DNA of 64,000 nucleotides from JAWSVE01 sp050633885 (lineage in GTDB: Bacteria > Pseudomonadota > Gammaproteobacteria > Pseudomonadales > Cellvibrionaceae): NCBI GenBank assembly GCA_050633885.1, contig JBOEHK010000001.1, forward strand, positions 620,001 to 684,000. The letters are read 5' to 3'. Positions 25,180 to 33,539 of this stretch are shown here, one piece after another. A program made the position numbers and the translations under genes. Under the pieces are notes generated by a model. That model did no database searches. It was not told where the DNA came from and saw only the letters and a program-made list of their open reading frames with translations. Each line of letters opens with the position of its first letter. Within the stretch, counting starts at the first letter, position 1.

Positions 25180-27246
25180 ATGGAATTGGTATTTTATTGT
25201 ATGGAAGCAGTTACATCACCCATGGTTTCTGATAAAAAGGTTTCTGATAAAGAGCTCTCTGCTAAAGGGCTTTCAGGGATAAAAACCTCCAAGCCAAACC
25301 AAAATACAATTCCTCATCATTCTTCCAGTTATCCATTACCTGAAGGCACCGTCCTCCTTGATCGATATATGCTTATGCGTGTTATTGCTCAAGGTGGTGC
25401 ATCATATATTTATCGTGCTCGCGATATGTTAGCGGTTTTAGGTGGAAACGAAGCTCAAAGTCACATCGCTGTCAAAATTATTCTTAATAATAAAGAGAGT
25501 GTCGACGAGAACCACCAGCTTGTATTGCATGAAGCATTGACGACACGTCATTTGTCGCATCAGCATATTATTAAAGTATTCGATTACCACAGAGATGGCG
25601 ATATAAGCTTCGTTACGATGGAGTTGGTTGAGGGGGAGTCCCTTGCTGAATATATTCAGCGTTTACCAGAAAAAAAACTGCCTTATCGATTTGCAATCAG
25701 TATTTTAAAAGCGGTAGGCGCTGCATTACAGGCTGCTCATGATCAAGGCGTGGTGCATTCAGATATTAAACCCAGCAATATTTTAAAAACCGAATCCGGT
25801 GACGTAAAGGTGATTGATTTTGCTACCGCTCGAACGTTGATTGAAAAAAGTCATCATATTTCTGAGCCGCTAAATAATTATTCTGGAAAAGGAGCTTCGT
25901 TTTACGGTTACACACTGGCCTATGCAAGCCCTGAAACTATTCTAGATAAACCCGCATCAGCCAGCGATGATGTTTTTTCGTTTGCGTGTATTGTCTATGA
26001 AATATTAGCGGGTAAACATCCTTACGGGAGGAAGCCGACAAATACGATTGATCAAAATTATCGTTTGATTAAACCTAGGGAAATTGGTTTTTGGCAATGG
26101 CAAGTTTTGAAAAAAGCTTTACAGCTAAAAGGCAGCGAAAGGACGGCATCGGTTAAAACCTTCATGAGGTTGTTTCATCATACCCGTTATGCTTGGAGTT
26201 ATTTAGCGTTAGCAATAACACTAGCGCTAGGGGTGAGTATTTTAGGTGTTTGGGGCGTCGATAAAATTGGTCAGACAAATATTGAGTCTACAAAGTATTC
26301 TGCTTTCTATCGGCAAGAGCAAAATTTTCAGTCGACGATGAATGAATTAGAACGCTTACCGCCTTTAGAGCAATTGGAGAAAGTTTATCTTCTGAAAGAT
26401 TATTCAAAAATTCAACAAGCAAGCGGGAAATCTCAATTACGAGAGGTCATCATTCAAGCATTAAGCTCAAGGGTTAGGGATACAATAGCAACGGTTACCC
26501 CCTTGGAAGCGATTAATGAATTTAATGTTTTGTCTGCTCTTTTGCAGAAGGCAAAATTATTGTATCCAGACTCCTTGTCGCTGGAAAATACACTTGCCTT
26601 ACTTGAGAGTGAGTCTTCTCAACTAAGAGACACGAATGTGTTTGCATTGAGTCAAGCATGGAGCCGAACTGATTTTTCTCAGTATAGCGCTGAAGAAATT
26701 AAAGGCTTAATAGAGTTGTTAGAACGATCGGGTAGTCAGGCCGATACATTACAGCCCGATAGAATAATTGTAGAGCAGTATCAATCATCTGTTCTAAAGG
26801 CGGTTAAGGACCTAGATGTCATCAACGTGAGTAAGCTGTATGAGTTTTCTCTCGCTTTCGAATCTGTTGATAAGTTTCGCAATGTTTGGCGTTCTGTGGA
26901 TAAGGCTTATGCTATTGGTGCTCAAGACTGGATTGATTTTTCCCTTTCGGGTCGAAATTACCAAGAGTATCCGCGACTAACAATGCAATATTATGTTCTG
27001 CCTTATTTTAAAAATTTGAATGATCAAATAAAGACGGTTTGGACTGATAAGGATTTGATACGTCTTAAAAATGATTTGATCAACGGTATAGATAAATATG
27101 CGCTATCGGACGAATTACCGATAGTGAAAACTACAAATAATTTTTTAATATCAAAAATTGAGAATAAAATAAAATATTACCAAAATAAAGGCAATAGAAA
27201 AGGGGTGGGTCAGTTAGATGGCTTGCTATCAAAACTAAAGCTTTAA
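25180..27246 (+). CDS. ppkA: T6SS serine/threonine kinase PpkA
   Basis: A 688-residue Hanks-type kinase anchored in the inner membrane. The kinase domain spans about residues 62-335: glycine-rich loop IAQGGASYIYRA, Lys99 in IAVKI, the helix-C Glu in LHEALTTRHL, catalytic loop HSDIKPSN (193-200) and metal motif DFATA (213-217). The arginine of the usual HRD is Ser and the glycine of the usual DFG is Ala. A single membrane helix (YLALAITLALGVSILGVWGV, 341-360) is followed by about 330 helical residues, probably periplasmic. In other T6SSs PpkA phosphorylates Fha or TssL to start assembly. It opens the rightward unit, 53 bases before tssA. The start could also be the Met at 25201. Confidence 0.9.
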   Translation: MELVFYCMEAVTSPMVSDKKVSDKELSAKGLSGIKTSKPNQNTIPHHSSSYPLPEGTVLLDRYMLMRVIAQGGASYIYRARDMLAVLGGNEAQSHIAVKIILNNKESVDENHQLVLHEALTTRHLSHQHIIKVFDYHRDGDISFVTMELVEGESLAEYIQRLPEKKLPYRFAISILKAVGAALQAAHDQGVVHSDIKPSNILKTESGDVKVIDFATARTLIEKSHHISEPLNNYSGKGASFYGYTLAYASPETILDKPASASDDVFSFACIVYEILAGKHPYGRKPTNTIDQNYRLIKPREIGFWQWQVLKKALQLKGSERTASVKTFMRLFHHTRYAWSYLALAITLALGVSILGVWGVDKIGQTNIESTKYSAFYRQEQNFQSTMNELERLPPLEQLEKVYLLKDYSKIQQASGKSQLREVIIQALSSRVRDTIATVTPLEAINEFNVLSALLQKAKLLYPDSLSLENTLALLESESSQLRDTNVFALSQAWSRTDFSQYSAEEIKGLIELLERSGSQADTLQPDRIIVEQYQSSVLKAVKDLDVINVSKLYEFSLAFESVDKFRNVWRSVDKAYAIGAQDWIDFSLSGRNYQEYPRLTMQYYVLPYFKNLNDQIKTVWTDKDLIRLKNDLINGIDKYALSDELPIVKTTNNFLISKIENKIKYYQNKGNRKGVGQLDGLLSKLKL

Positions 27247-27299
27247 ATCATAAAGTTTTATACATTTGAATTCATGTTAAAGGTAGTAAAGGTAATTGA

Positions 27300-28406
27300 G
27301 TGGCAAAGTGTATTAATGATGAACAGATGATCGCTTTAGTGGCACCAATAAATGGTGGTGTTGGTGTTGATTTGAGAGCGGATATTTCACCTAGTTCAAG
27401 CTATCAATTAATACGCGATGCGCGAACGCTGGCCAGAAATAATGAAAGAGCGGCGTTAGCGAATGGTGAAACTTCTTACTTTAGTTTGACCGATTGGAAA
27501 AAAATTATAGAACTAGCGCCTAGTGTGATAGCCACTGAAAGTAAAGACCTTGATGTCGTTGCTTGGTATGTAGAAGCGTTAACACGTTGCTATGGGTTTG
27601 ATGGAATTGCAGCAGGCTTTTCATTGGCTGCAAAATTGATTTCAGAATACGGTGAAGGCTTATATCCAGTCCCTGATGAAGATGGTGTTTCGACACAGTT
27701 AGCCTCTTTGATTGGTTTGAATGGTTATGGCGGTGAAGGTGCGCTCATTGCACCCATTAAATCTATTGTTATTACTGCGGGCAGTATTCCTGGACCATTA
27801 GCCACTTGGCAATGTGAGCAGGTTTTCGATATAGAGCGCATAGGGGATTTGGAGAAAAGAGAGGCGCGTTTAAAGCAAGGTGGAGTTTCGAGAGATCAGT
27901 TAGAGCAAATTGTTGCCGAAACGACGGATTCATTTCTTCATGCAATCCAAGGAGATATGGGATCGGCTGTTTGTGAGTTTGAGATTTTTCAACAAGTAAT
28001 AGATAGCTACTGTACCGAAGACCCTCAGCCAACAGCAAATATATTGGGATCATTAAAAGATTGCCAGCAAGTGCTAACCTATATCGCGGGCGATCGTTTA
28101 AAGCGAGAAGAGGCCAGTATGGATAATGACGAATCGGAAGAAAACAATTTAGAAGTTGGACGACAAACAGCTGGATTAAAAGATACTGTCATTAATGATA
28201 GGCAAGATGCTTTAAAACTATTAAGAGATATAGCCGCATTTTTTCGTAAGACGGAACCTCACTCGCCAATTTCATATTCGGTAGAGCAAATAATCCGTTG
28301 GAGTGGCATGTCATTGACGGACCTTATTCAAGAGCTAATTCCGGATGAATCGGCAAGAAAAAAATATCAAAATTTATCGGGTATTTCTTCGAATACAAAA
28401 GAGTAG
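27300..28406 (+). CDS. tssA: T6SS protein TssA
   Basis: TssA (368 aa) caps or primes the growing sheath and tail tube at the baseplate. The N-terminal ImpA domain is at about residues 15-140 (VGVDLRADISPSSSYQLIRD, DWKKIIELAP, LDVVAWYVEALTRCYGFDG, YGEGLYPVPDEDG). The C-terminus has RQDALKLLRDIAAFFRKTEPHSP and SGMSLTDLIQELIPD, as in the ImpA/VasJ group. Translation starts at a GTG with AAAGG upstream. It stands between ppkA and tssB in the rightward unit. Confidence 0.93.
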   Translation: MAKCINDEQMIALVAPINGGVGVDLRADISPSSSYQLIRDARTLARNNERAALANGETSYFSLTDWKKIIELAPSVIATESKDLDVVAWYVEALTRCYGFDGIAAGFSLAAKLISEYGEGLYPVPDEDGVSTQLASLIGLNGYGGEGALIAPIKSIVITAGSIPGPLATWQCEQVFDIERIGDLEKREARLKQGGVSRDQLEQIVAETTDSFLHAIQGDMGSAVCEFEIFQQVIDSYCTEDPQPTANILGSLKDCQQVLTYIAGDRLKREEASMDNDESEENNLEVGRQTAGLKDTVINDRQDALKLLRDIAAFFRKTEPHSPISYSVEQIIRWSGMSLTDLIQELIPDESARKKYQNLSGISSNTKE

Positions 28407-28489
28407 TGAGATATATCAAACAAACTTTATTTAATTTTTTAAATGTACAAAAGACTAACTGAAAATTTAGACAATCAAAGGTAACTATT

Positions 28490-28990
28490 ATGGAAAGTAT
28501 CCACAAAAAGCTAAATCGCGTCAGAAAACCGCGTGTACATATCAGCTATGATGTTGAAACTGAAGGTGCATCAGTACAAAAGGAATTGCCCTTTGTTGTT
28601 GGTGTGATGGGTGATTTTTCTGGTGATCCAACCTCACCATTAAAGCCATTGAAGGACAGACGATTTGTTCAAATTGATCGAGATAATTTTGATGAAGCAC
28701 TCAAGAGCATGACACCAGGTCTACAATTAAAAGTGAAGAACACTATTGCGGATGATGACAGCGAATTTGCTGTCAACCTAAAATTTGAATCAATGGAAGA
28801 TTTCGAACCAGCTGCCATTGTTAATCAAGTTGAGCCACTTAAAAAGCTGTTAGAAACACGCAATAAACTAAGAGATCTTTCGACTAAAGCGGACCGTTCT
28901 GAAGAGCTAGAAAGTATTTTAGAGCGCGTATTAAATAATGAAGCCGATTTAAATGAGCTAGCCGAAGCGGTTGGCGTTGATAAGGAGTAA
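28490..28990 (+). CDS. tssB: T6SS sheath small subunit TssB
   Basis: TssB (VipA, 166 aa) pairs with TssC to build the contractile sheath. Diagnostic sequence: the basic N-terminus HKKLNRVRKPRVHISYDVET, then ELPFVVGVMGDFSGDP, FVQIDRDNFDEAL and the C-terminal LETRNKLRDLSTKADRSEEL. The ribosome site is AAAGG before the ATG. The stop lies 4 bases before the tssC start, so translation is probably coupled, as expected for stoichiometric sheath subunits. Confidence 0.97.
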   Translation: MESIHKKLNRVRKPRVHISYDVETEGASVQKELPFVVGVMGDFSGDPTSPLKPLKDRRFVQIDRDNFDEALKSMTPGLQLKVKNTIADDDSEFAVNLKFESMEDFEPAAIVNQVEPLKKLLETRNKLRDLSTKADRSEELESILERVLNNEADLNELAEAVGVDKE

Positions 28991-28994
28991 TGAC

Positions 28995-30467
28995 ATGAGT
29001 GAAGCAGTTTTAGAGAAAGATTCTTCCGGTGTTCAAACTGAATCTGTTAGCTTGCTAGATCAGGCAATACAGGCCACTAAGCAAACAGATTCTGAGGAAG
29101 CGCAAGCATTGTTAAAAACGCTAACTCAAGAAGCGATGAAAGGTACTGTCACTTGGAATAAAAATCTAATGGTGACATTTCGTAAAGCGATAGACGCGAT
29201 AGATGCAGCAATCAGTGAGCAGTTACGCGAAGTTATGCATCAAAAGAAATTTCAAGAGCTGGAAGGCTCATGGAGAGGTATTCATTACCTAGTCATGAAT
29301 AGTGAGACTAGCTCTTCACTGAAGCTTAAAGTTATGAATGCAACACAAAAAGAAGTAGCAAAGGACTTAGAGCGCGCTGTTGAATTCGATCAAAGCCAAA
29401 CGTTTAAAAAGCTTTATGAAAATGAATTTGGTACGCCAGGTGGAGAACCTTACGGTGCTTTAATCGGTGATTATCAGTTCTCAAATCATCCAGATGACAT
29501 TGAATTTTTAAGTAATATGTCAAATGTTGCTGCTGCGGCATTTTGTCCTTTCTTAACAGCAGCCGATCCTAACTTAATTGGCTTTGATGATTGGTCAGAG
29601 CTTTCTAAGCCACGCGATCTTTCTAAAATCTTTGATTCTGCTGAGTACACAAAATGGCGTTCATTCCGCGATTCAGAAGATTCACGTTTCGTTAGTTTGA
29701 CCATGCCACGTGTTCTGTCGCGTCTACCTTACGGTGAAGCAACAAAACAAGTAGAGGAATTTGGCTACGAAGAAATAGCTGAGGGTGAAAAACCAACTGG
29801 CGATCAATATTGTTGGTCGAATGCGGCATATGTTCTGGCTGCACGTCTTACTAATGCTTTTGCTGAGTCAGGTTGGTGTACAGCGATTCGCGGCGCAGAA
29901 GGCGGCGGTCGAGTGAATGATCTTCCCGTTCATTTATCGACAACCGATGATGGCGATGTTGATATGCAGTGCCCAACAGAAATTTCAGTGACTGATCGAC
30001 GTGAAGCTGAATTAAGTGGATTAGGTTTTATGCCTTTGTCTCACTACAAAAATACAGATTATGCCGTATTTTTTGGCGGTCAAACGGCTCAAAAATCTCA
30101 AGTGTTTGATCGTCCTGAAGCGACAGCAAATGCAGCGATTTCTTCAAGATTACCTTATGTTATGGCTACGTCTCGAATTGCACATTATTTGAAAGTAATG
30201 GCGCGAGATAAAGTGGGTAGTTTTATGGAGTCTGAAGATATGCAGAATTGGCTAAATCGTTGGATTAATAATTATGTTAATGCGAGTGAAGAGGGTGGCC
30301 AAGATATGCGTGCTCAGTATCCTCTTCGTGAAGCAAAAATTGAAGTTAAACCTGTTCCAGGAAAGCCTGGTTCGTACAATGCCGTTGCGTGGTTGCGTCC
30401 TTGGCTACAGATGGAAGAGTTGACAACTTCATTGCGAATGGTTGCTCGTATTCCTGAAATTAAATAG
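28995..30467 (+). CDS. tssC: T6SS sheath large subunit TssC
   Basis: TssC (VipB, 490 aa from the ATG at 28995, preceded by AAGGAG) forms the sheath with TssB. Typical motifs: FQELEGSWRGIHYLV, VEFDQSQTFKKLYENEFGTP, GGEPYGALIGDYQF, KWRSFRDSEDSRFVSLTMPR, GLGFMPLSHYKN and the C-terminal REAKIEVKPVPGKPGSYNAV. A frame extended upstream to 28971 overlaps tssB and is unlikely. An intrinsic terminator follows the stop. Confidence 0.97.
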   Translation: MSEAVLEKDSSGVQTESVSLLDQAIQATKQTDSEEAQALLKTLTQEAMKGTVTWNKNLMVTFRKAIDAIDAAISEQLREVMHQKKFQELEGSWRGIHYLVMNSETSSSLKLKVMNATQKEVAKDLERAVEFDQSQTFKKLYENEFGTPGGEPYGALIGDYQFSNHPDDIEFLSNMSNVAAAAFCPFLTAADPNLIGFDDWSELSKPRDLSKIFDSAEYTKWRSFRDSEDSRFVSLTMPRVLSRLPYGEATKQVEEFGYEEIAEGEKPTGDQYCWSNAAYVLAARLTNAFAESGWCTAIRGAEGGGRVNDLPVHLSTTDDGDVDMQCPTEISVTDRREAELSGLGFMPLSHYKNTDYAVFFGGQTAQKSQVFDRPEATANAAISSRLPYVMATSRIAHYLKVMARDKVGSFMESEDMQNWLNRWINNYVNASEEGGQDMRAQYPLREAKIEVKPVPGKPGSYNAVAWLRPWLQMEELTTSLRMVARIPEIK

Positions 30468-30477
30468 GTCTCTTTTA

Positions 30478-30507
30478 AAAGCGTCACATCCTGTGGCGCT
30501 TTTTTTA
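30478..30507 (+). terminator. Intrinsic terminator between tssC and the tssC-like gene
   Basis: GCGTCACA at 30481-30488 pairs with TGTGGCGC at 30492-30499 (one G-T pair) around a TCC loop, followed by a run of eight T. It lies 10 bases after the tssC stop. It probably lowers expression of the downstream genes relative to the sheath subunits. Confidence 0.8.
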
Positions 30508-30574
30508 CAGATAAGTTTCAAAGCTAAATATTTAAATCAATCGTTTTAATGGTAGGTTTGCGTTTGCTAAGGGA

Positions 30575-32167
30575 ATGACAGTTCGTCAAGTATGTAACGG
30601 GATGATAGTGGATCAAACTTCGATATTAAAAACGCAACACGCTGAGGATGCATGTACTCCTGAAGCGAAGCAACAGTCCGCACCCGGAGTTGATGTATCG
30701 GATTTGCTGGCTCATTGTTTGGATGTGACCCAATCAATCGATCACACTGACTATAACAATCAGATAAATGACTGGTTGTATCAGTCTCTTATAAAAAAAC
30801 AAGTTCAATCTAAAGATATTGCGCTTTATATTATTGAGCAAATTATAATTGAGCTCGATGAAAAAATTAATTTTCAAATTAATAAAGTACTACATCATAA
30901 AAAATTTAAGCAATTAGAAGCCTCTTGGCGTGGACTACAATACCTTGTTGATACAGAAGCCGATTATGATGAAGAGTTAACTGTTAAGGTAAAAGTGCTT
31001 AACGCATCATGGAATGATGTGGGTAAAGACCTTACACGTGCTATTGAATTTGATCAAAGTCAAATATTCCAACGAATTTATAGTGATGAGTTTGATATGC
31101 CGGGAGGGGAGCCTTTTGGTGTAGTTCTTGGGGACTACTATGTCTCGCACAGAAACAAACCGGGATCGATAATTAATGATTTAGATACCTTGAATGAAAT
31201 ATCACATGTGGCAACAGCAGCTTTATGTCCTTTTATCACAGGGGTTGATGCTTCTTTGTTTGGGCTTGATAGCCTGCGTGATTTTGGTTATTCATTAGAT
31301 TTTCAAAATATATTTAATCAAAAAGAATACATAAAATGGCGTTCGTTACGTGAATCAGAAAGTACACGTTTTGTCGGCTTAACTTTGCCGAGCATGCTCA
31401 TGAGAAAACCTTATAAAGCCGATGGTACCAGACCTGAGTCATTTATCTTTAATGAAAAAAATACTGATGGAGATAAAGATTATATTTGGGGAAATTCGTG
31501 TTATGCGTTTGGAGGAATTTTAATTCGAGCGTTCGCGAACACAGGATGGTTTGCTGATATTCGCGGCGGTGTTCATGAGTATGGCGAAGGCGGAGTTGTA
31601 AGAGACTTACAATACGCGAACTTTGACGTTGATCCTCATGCATTGGCAGCTCGACCGGCAACCAATGTGCAAATTGATGACTTTTTAGAGCGAGAGCTAA
31701 GTGATTTAGGATTTATTCCACTGTGTAGTTACCACAGTGCAATGACCAGCACATTTTACAGTAATAGTTCACTTCATCTGCCGCCTCACTATCCGTCTGA
31801 AATTGCAACTACAAATGCTAAATTATCAGCAATGATTCAGTACATGATGTGTGTGTCTCGATTTGGGCATTATATCAAAGTCATCGGCCGAGACAAAATA
31901 GGAACAGTTATCAGTGCACAGGATTGCCAAAGAGTTTTTCAAAATTGGTTGAACCAATATACGACTGCTAGCGAAGGCTCTTCGCAAGTTCTCAAAGCTC
32001 GATACCCGTTAGCGGAAAGTAAAGTTGAGATAAAAGAGCAGCCAGGAAAAATTGGTTGTTTCACTTGTGTGGTTCATTTAAAACCGCATTTCCAACTGGA
32101 TCAATTGGTCTCCAGTATTAAACTAGTTACCGAATTAGCAGTAGGTACCGTCAAAGCCGCAGGGTAA
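30575..32167 (+). CDS. Second TssC-like protein (ImpD type)
   Basis: A 530-residue paralogue of TssC, matching it over most of its length: FKQLEASWRGLQYLVDTEAD, IEFDQSQIFQRIYSDEFDMP, GGEPFGVVLGDYYVS, KWRSLRESESTRFVGLTLP and LAESKVEIKEQPGKIGCF. The N-terminal ~60 residues are unlike TssC, and no second TssB is present. The same arrangement (TssC, a TssC-like protein, then TagJ/ImpE) occurs in the Rhizobium imp operon, where the second gene is impD. Its role is unclear; a modified sheath or baseplate-end subunit is possible. The AAGGGA is very near the ATG, so the exact start is not firm. Confidence 0.88.
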   Translation: MTVRQVCNGMIVDQTSILKTQHAEDACTPEAKQQSAPGVDVSDLLAHCLDVTQSIDHTDYNNQINDWLYQSLIKKQVQSKDIALYIIEQIIIELDEKINFQINKVLHHKKFKQLEASWRGLQYLVDTEADYDEELTVKVKVLNASWNDVGKDLTRAIEFDQSQIFQRIYSDEFDMPGGEPFGVVLGDYYVSHRNKPGSIINDLDTLNEISHVATAALCPFITGVDASLFGLDSLRDFGYSLDFQNIFNQKEYIKWRSLRESESTRFVGLTLPSMLMRKPYKADGTRPESFIFNEKNTDGDKDYIWGNSCYAFGGILIRAFANTGWFADIRGGVHEYGEGGVVRDLQYANFDVDPHALAARPATNVQIDDFLERELSDLGFIPLCSYHSAMTSTFYSNSSLHLPPHYPSEIATTNAKLSAMIQYMMCVSRFGHYIKVIGRDKIGTVISAQDCQRVFQNWLNQYTTASEGSSQVLKARYPLAESKVEIKEQPGKIGCFTCVVHLKPHFQLDQLVSSIKLVTELAVGTVKAAG

Positions 32168-32232
32168 TTCAAAACTGTTTTTACTATCGGATAACGCGCT
32201 AAATTTATTTAACAAAAAATGGAAGGTGAGCA

Positions 32233-33036
32233 ATGCCAACGGCAAAAGAATATTATCTTGAAGGAAATTTAACGAAAGCCGTAGAAAAAATCTCGGAAGA
32301 AGTAAAGAATGCACCATCAAGTGTTTCTAAAAGAGCTTTTTTAATTGAGTTGCTTTGCTTTGTAGGGGATTGGGAAAGAGCAGATAAACAGTTAAACACG
32401 TTGTTATCTTTAGATGAAAAGTCGGCTTTAACGGTAGGAACTTGGCGACAATTAATTCGTGCGGCTCAAGCGCGTGACGACGTTTTTCAGCGAGGCGCTA
32501 TGCCTGATGTTATTGAATTGCCGACTGAAAGAATTCAAGCAGCATTGAAGTTGTTGATATTAGATAAAGAAGGGAATTCAAATGAATGCGAATCACAATT
32601 AAATACGATGATGACATTTAATGATAAAAATGAATTTTCGATAAATAATAAAACGGTTTCTGACTGGCGAGATTTGGATGATGTCAATTCAAATATTTTA
32701 GAATTGCTAGGAACGAATGGAAAATATTTTTGGGTTGATTTTGAACAAGTCGAAAGCATTGAATTCGATACGCCGAGACGTCCGTTAGATTTACTATGGA
32801 GGAAAGCATCCATAGCGTTGAAAAGTGGTACAACAGGAGAGGTTTTTGTTCCTGCCATTTATCCGTCTCAGAAAAATGATGATGCTTTAAAACTTGGACG
32901 CAAAACAGATTGGATTGAAGAAAATAATATCGTTAAAGGATTAGGCTTGCGAACTTGGTTAGTTGGCGATGAAGCTATTTCTTTAATGGATGTTGAATCA
33001 ATTCAACTCCTCTCTGAAGTTGAGGCTACTGCTTAA
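32233..33036 (+). CDS. tagJ: T6SS accessory protein TagJ (ImpE/SciE family)
   Basis: A 267-residue cytoplasmic ImpE-family protein. The N-terminal half is TPR-like helices (YYLEGNLTKAVEKISEEVKN, RAFLIELLCFVGDWERAD); the C-terminal half has the family's YFWVDFEQVESIEFDTPRRP, DLLWRKASIALKSG, VFVPAIYPSQ and GLRTWLVGDEAI. In Pseudomonas aeruginosa TagJ binds the TssB N-terminus and ClpV and tunes sheath recycling. AAGGTGAG lies before the ATG. It is followed after 5 bases by tssE. Confidence 0.93.
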   Translation: MPTAKEYYLEGNLTKAVEKISEEVKNAPSSVSKRAFLIELLCFVGDWERADKQLNTLLSLDEKSALTVGTWRQLIRAAQARDDVFQRGAMPDVIELPTERIQAALKLLILDKEGNSNECESQLNTMMTFNDKNEFSINNKTVSDWRDLDDVNSNILELLGTNGKYFWVDFEQVESIEFDTPRRPLDLLWRKASIALKSGTTGEVFVPAIYPSQKNDDALKLGRKTDWIEENNIVKGLGLRTWLVGDEAISLMDVESIQLLSEVEATA

Positions 33037-33041
33037 TTATC

Positions 33042-33539
33042 ATGCCAAGGATACGAACTGATCAACCTGTATTGCCTTCTTTATTGGATCGTTTAATTGA
33101 CGATGACCCTCAACGGAGTGTTGAAGAAGTAAAATCCTTTAGTGCTTTGTTAAGTGATATTAAATCTAATATTCGTCGAGACTTAGAAAATTTGTTAAAT
33201 ACTCGATTATATCGACAGAATTCAATAGATCATTTAAGTGAGCTTAATTTATCGTTGGCGAATTACGGTGTTTCTGATTTTAGCCATGTGCAGTTTGAAT
33301 CAGAAGACGAAAGATTGAATTTTGCTTGGCGGGTAAGTGATATTATTCGGAAATTTGAGCCGAGGTTTGAGCGAGTGTTTGTAGAAATAGAGCCGCTAGG
33401 CGAAGAATTTGAGCGGTCACTTTATTTAAAAATTAACGCTATTCTGTTGGTTGAACCAGATCCAGTCCCTTTGATTTTTGATTCAAGAATTAGAACAGCT
33501 GATCGCGCCTTGAGATTAAGGGAGCTAAAGCATGGATGA
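33042..33539 (+). CDS. tssE: T6SS baseplate protein TssE
   Basis: TssE (165 aa) is the gp25-like baseplate wedge protein that nucleates sheath assembly. Motifs: LPSLLDRLIDDDP at the N-terminus, IRRDLENLLNTR (the conserved gp25-type segment), LSLANYGVSDFSH and the C-terminal LILVEPDPVPLIFDS-like INAILLVEPDPVPLIF. The gene overlaps tssF by 8 bases and lies 5 bases after tagJ, so the three should be translated together. Confidence 0.95.
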   Translation: MPRIRTDQPVLPSLLDRLIDDDPQRSVEEVKSFSALLSDIKSNIRRDLENLLNTRLYRQNSIDHLSELNLSLANYGVSDFSHVQFESEDERLNFAWRVSDIIRKFEPRFERVFVEIEPLGEEFERSLYLKINAILLVEPDPVPLIFDSRIRTADRALRLRELKHG

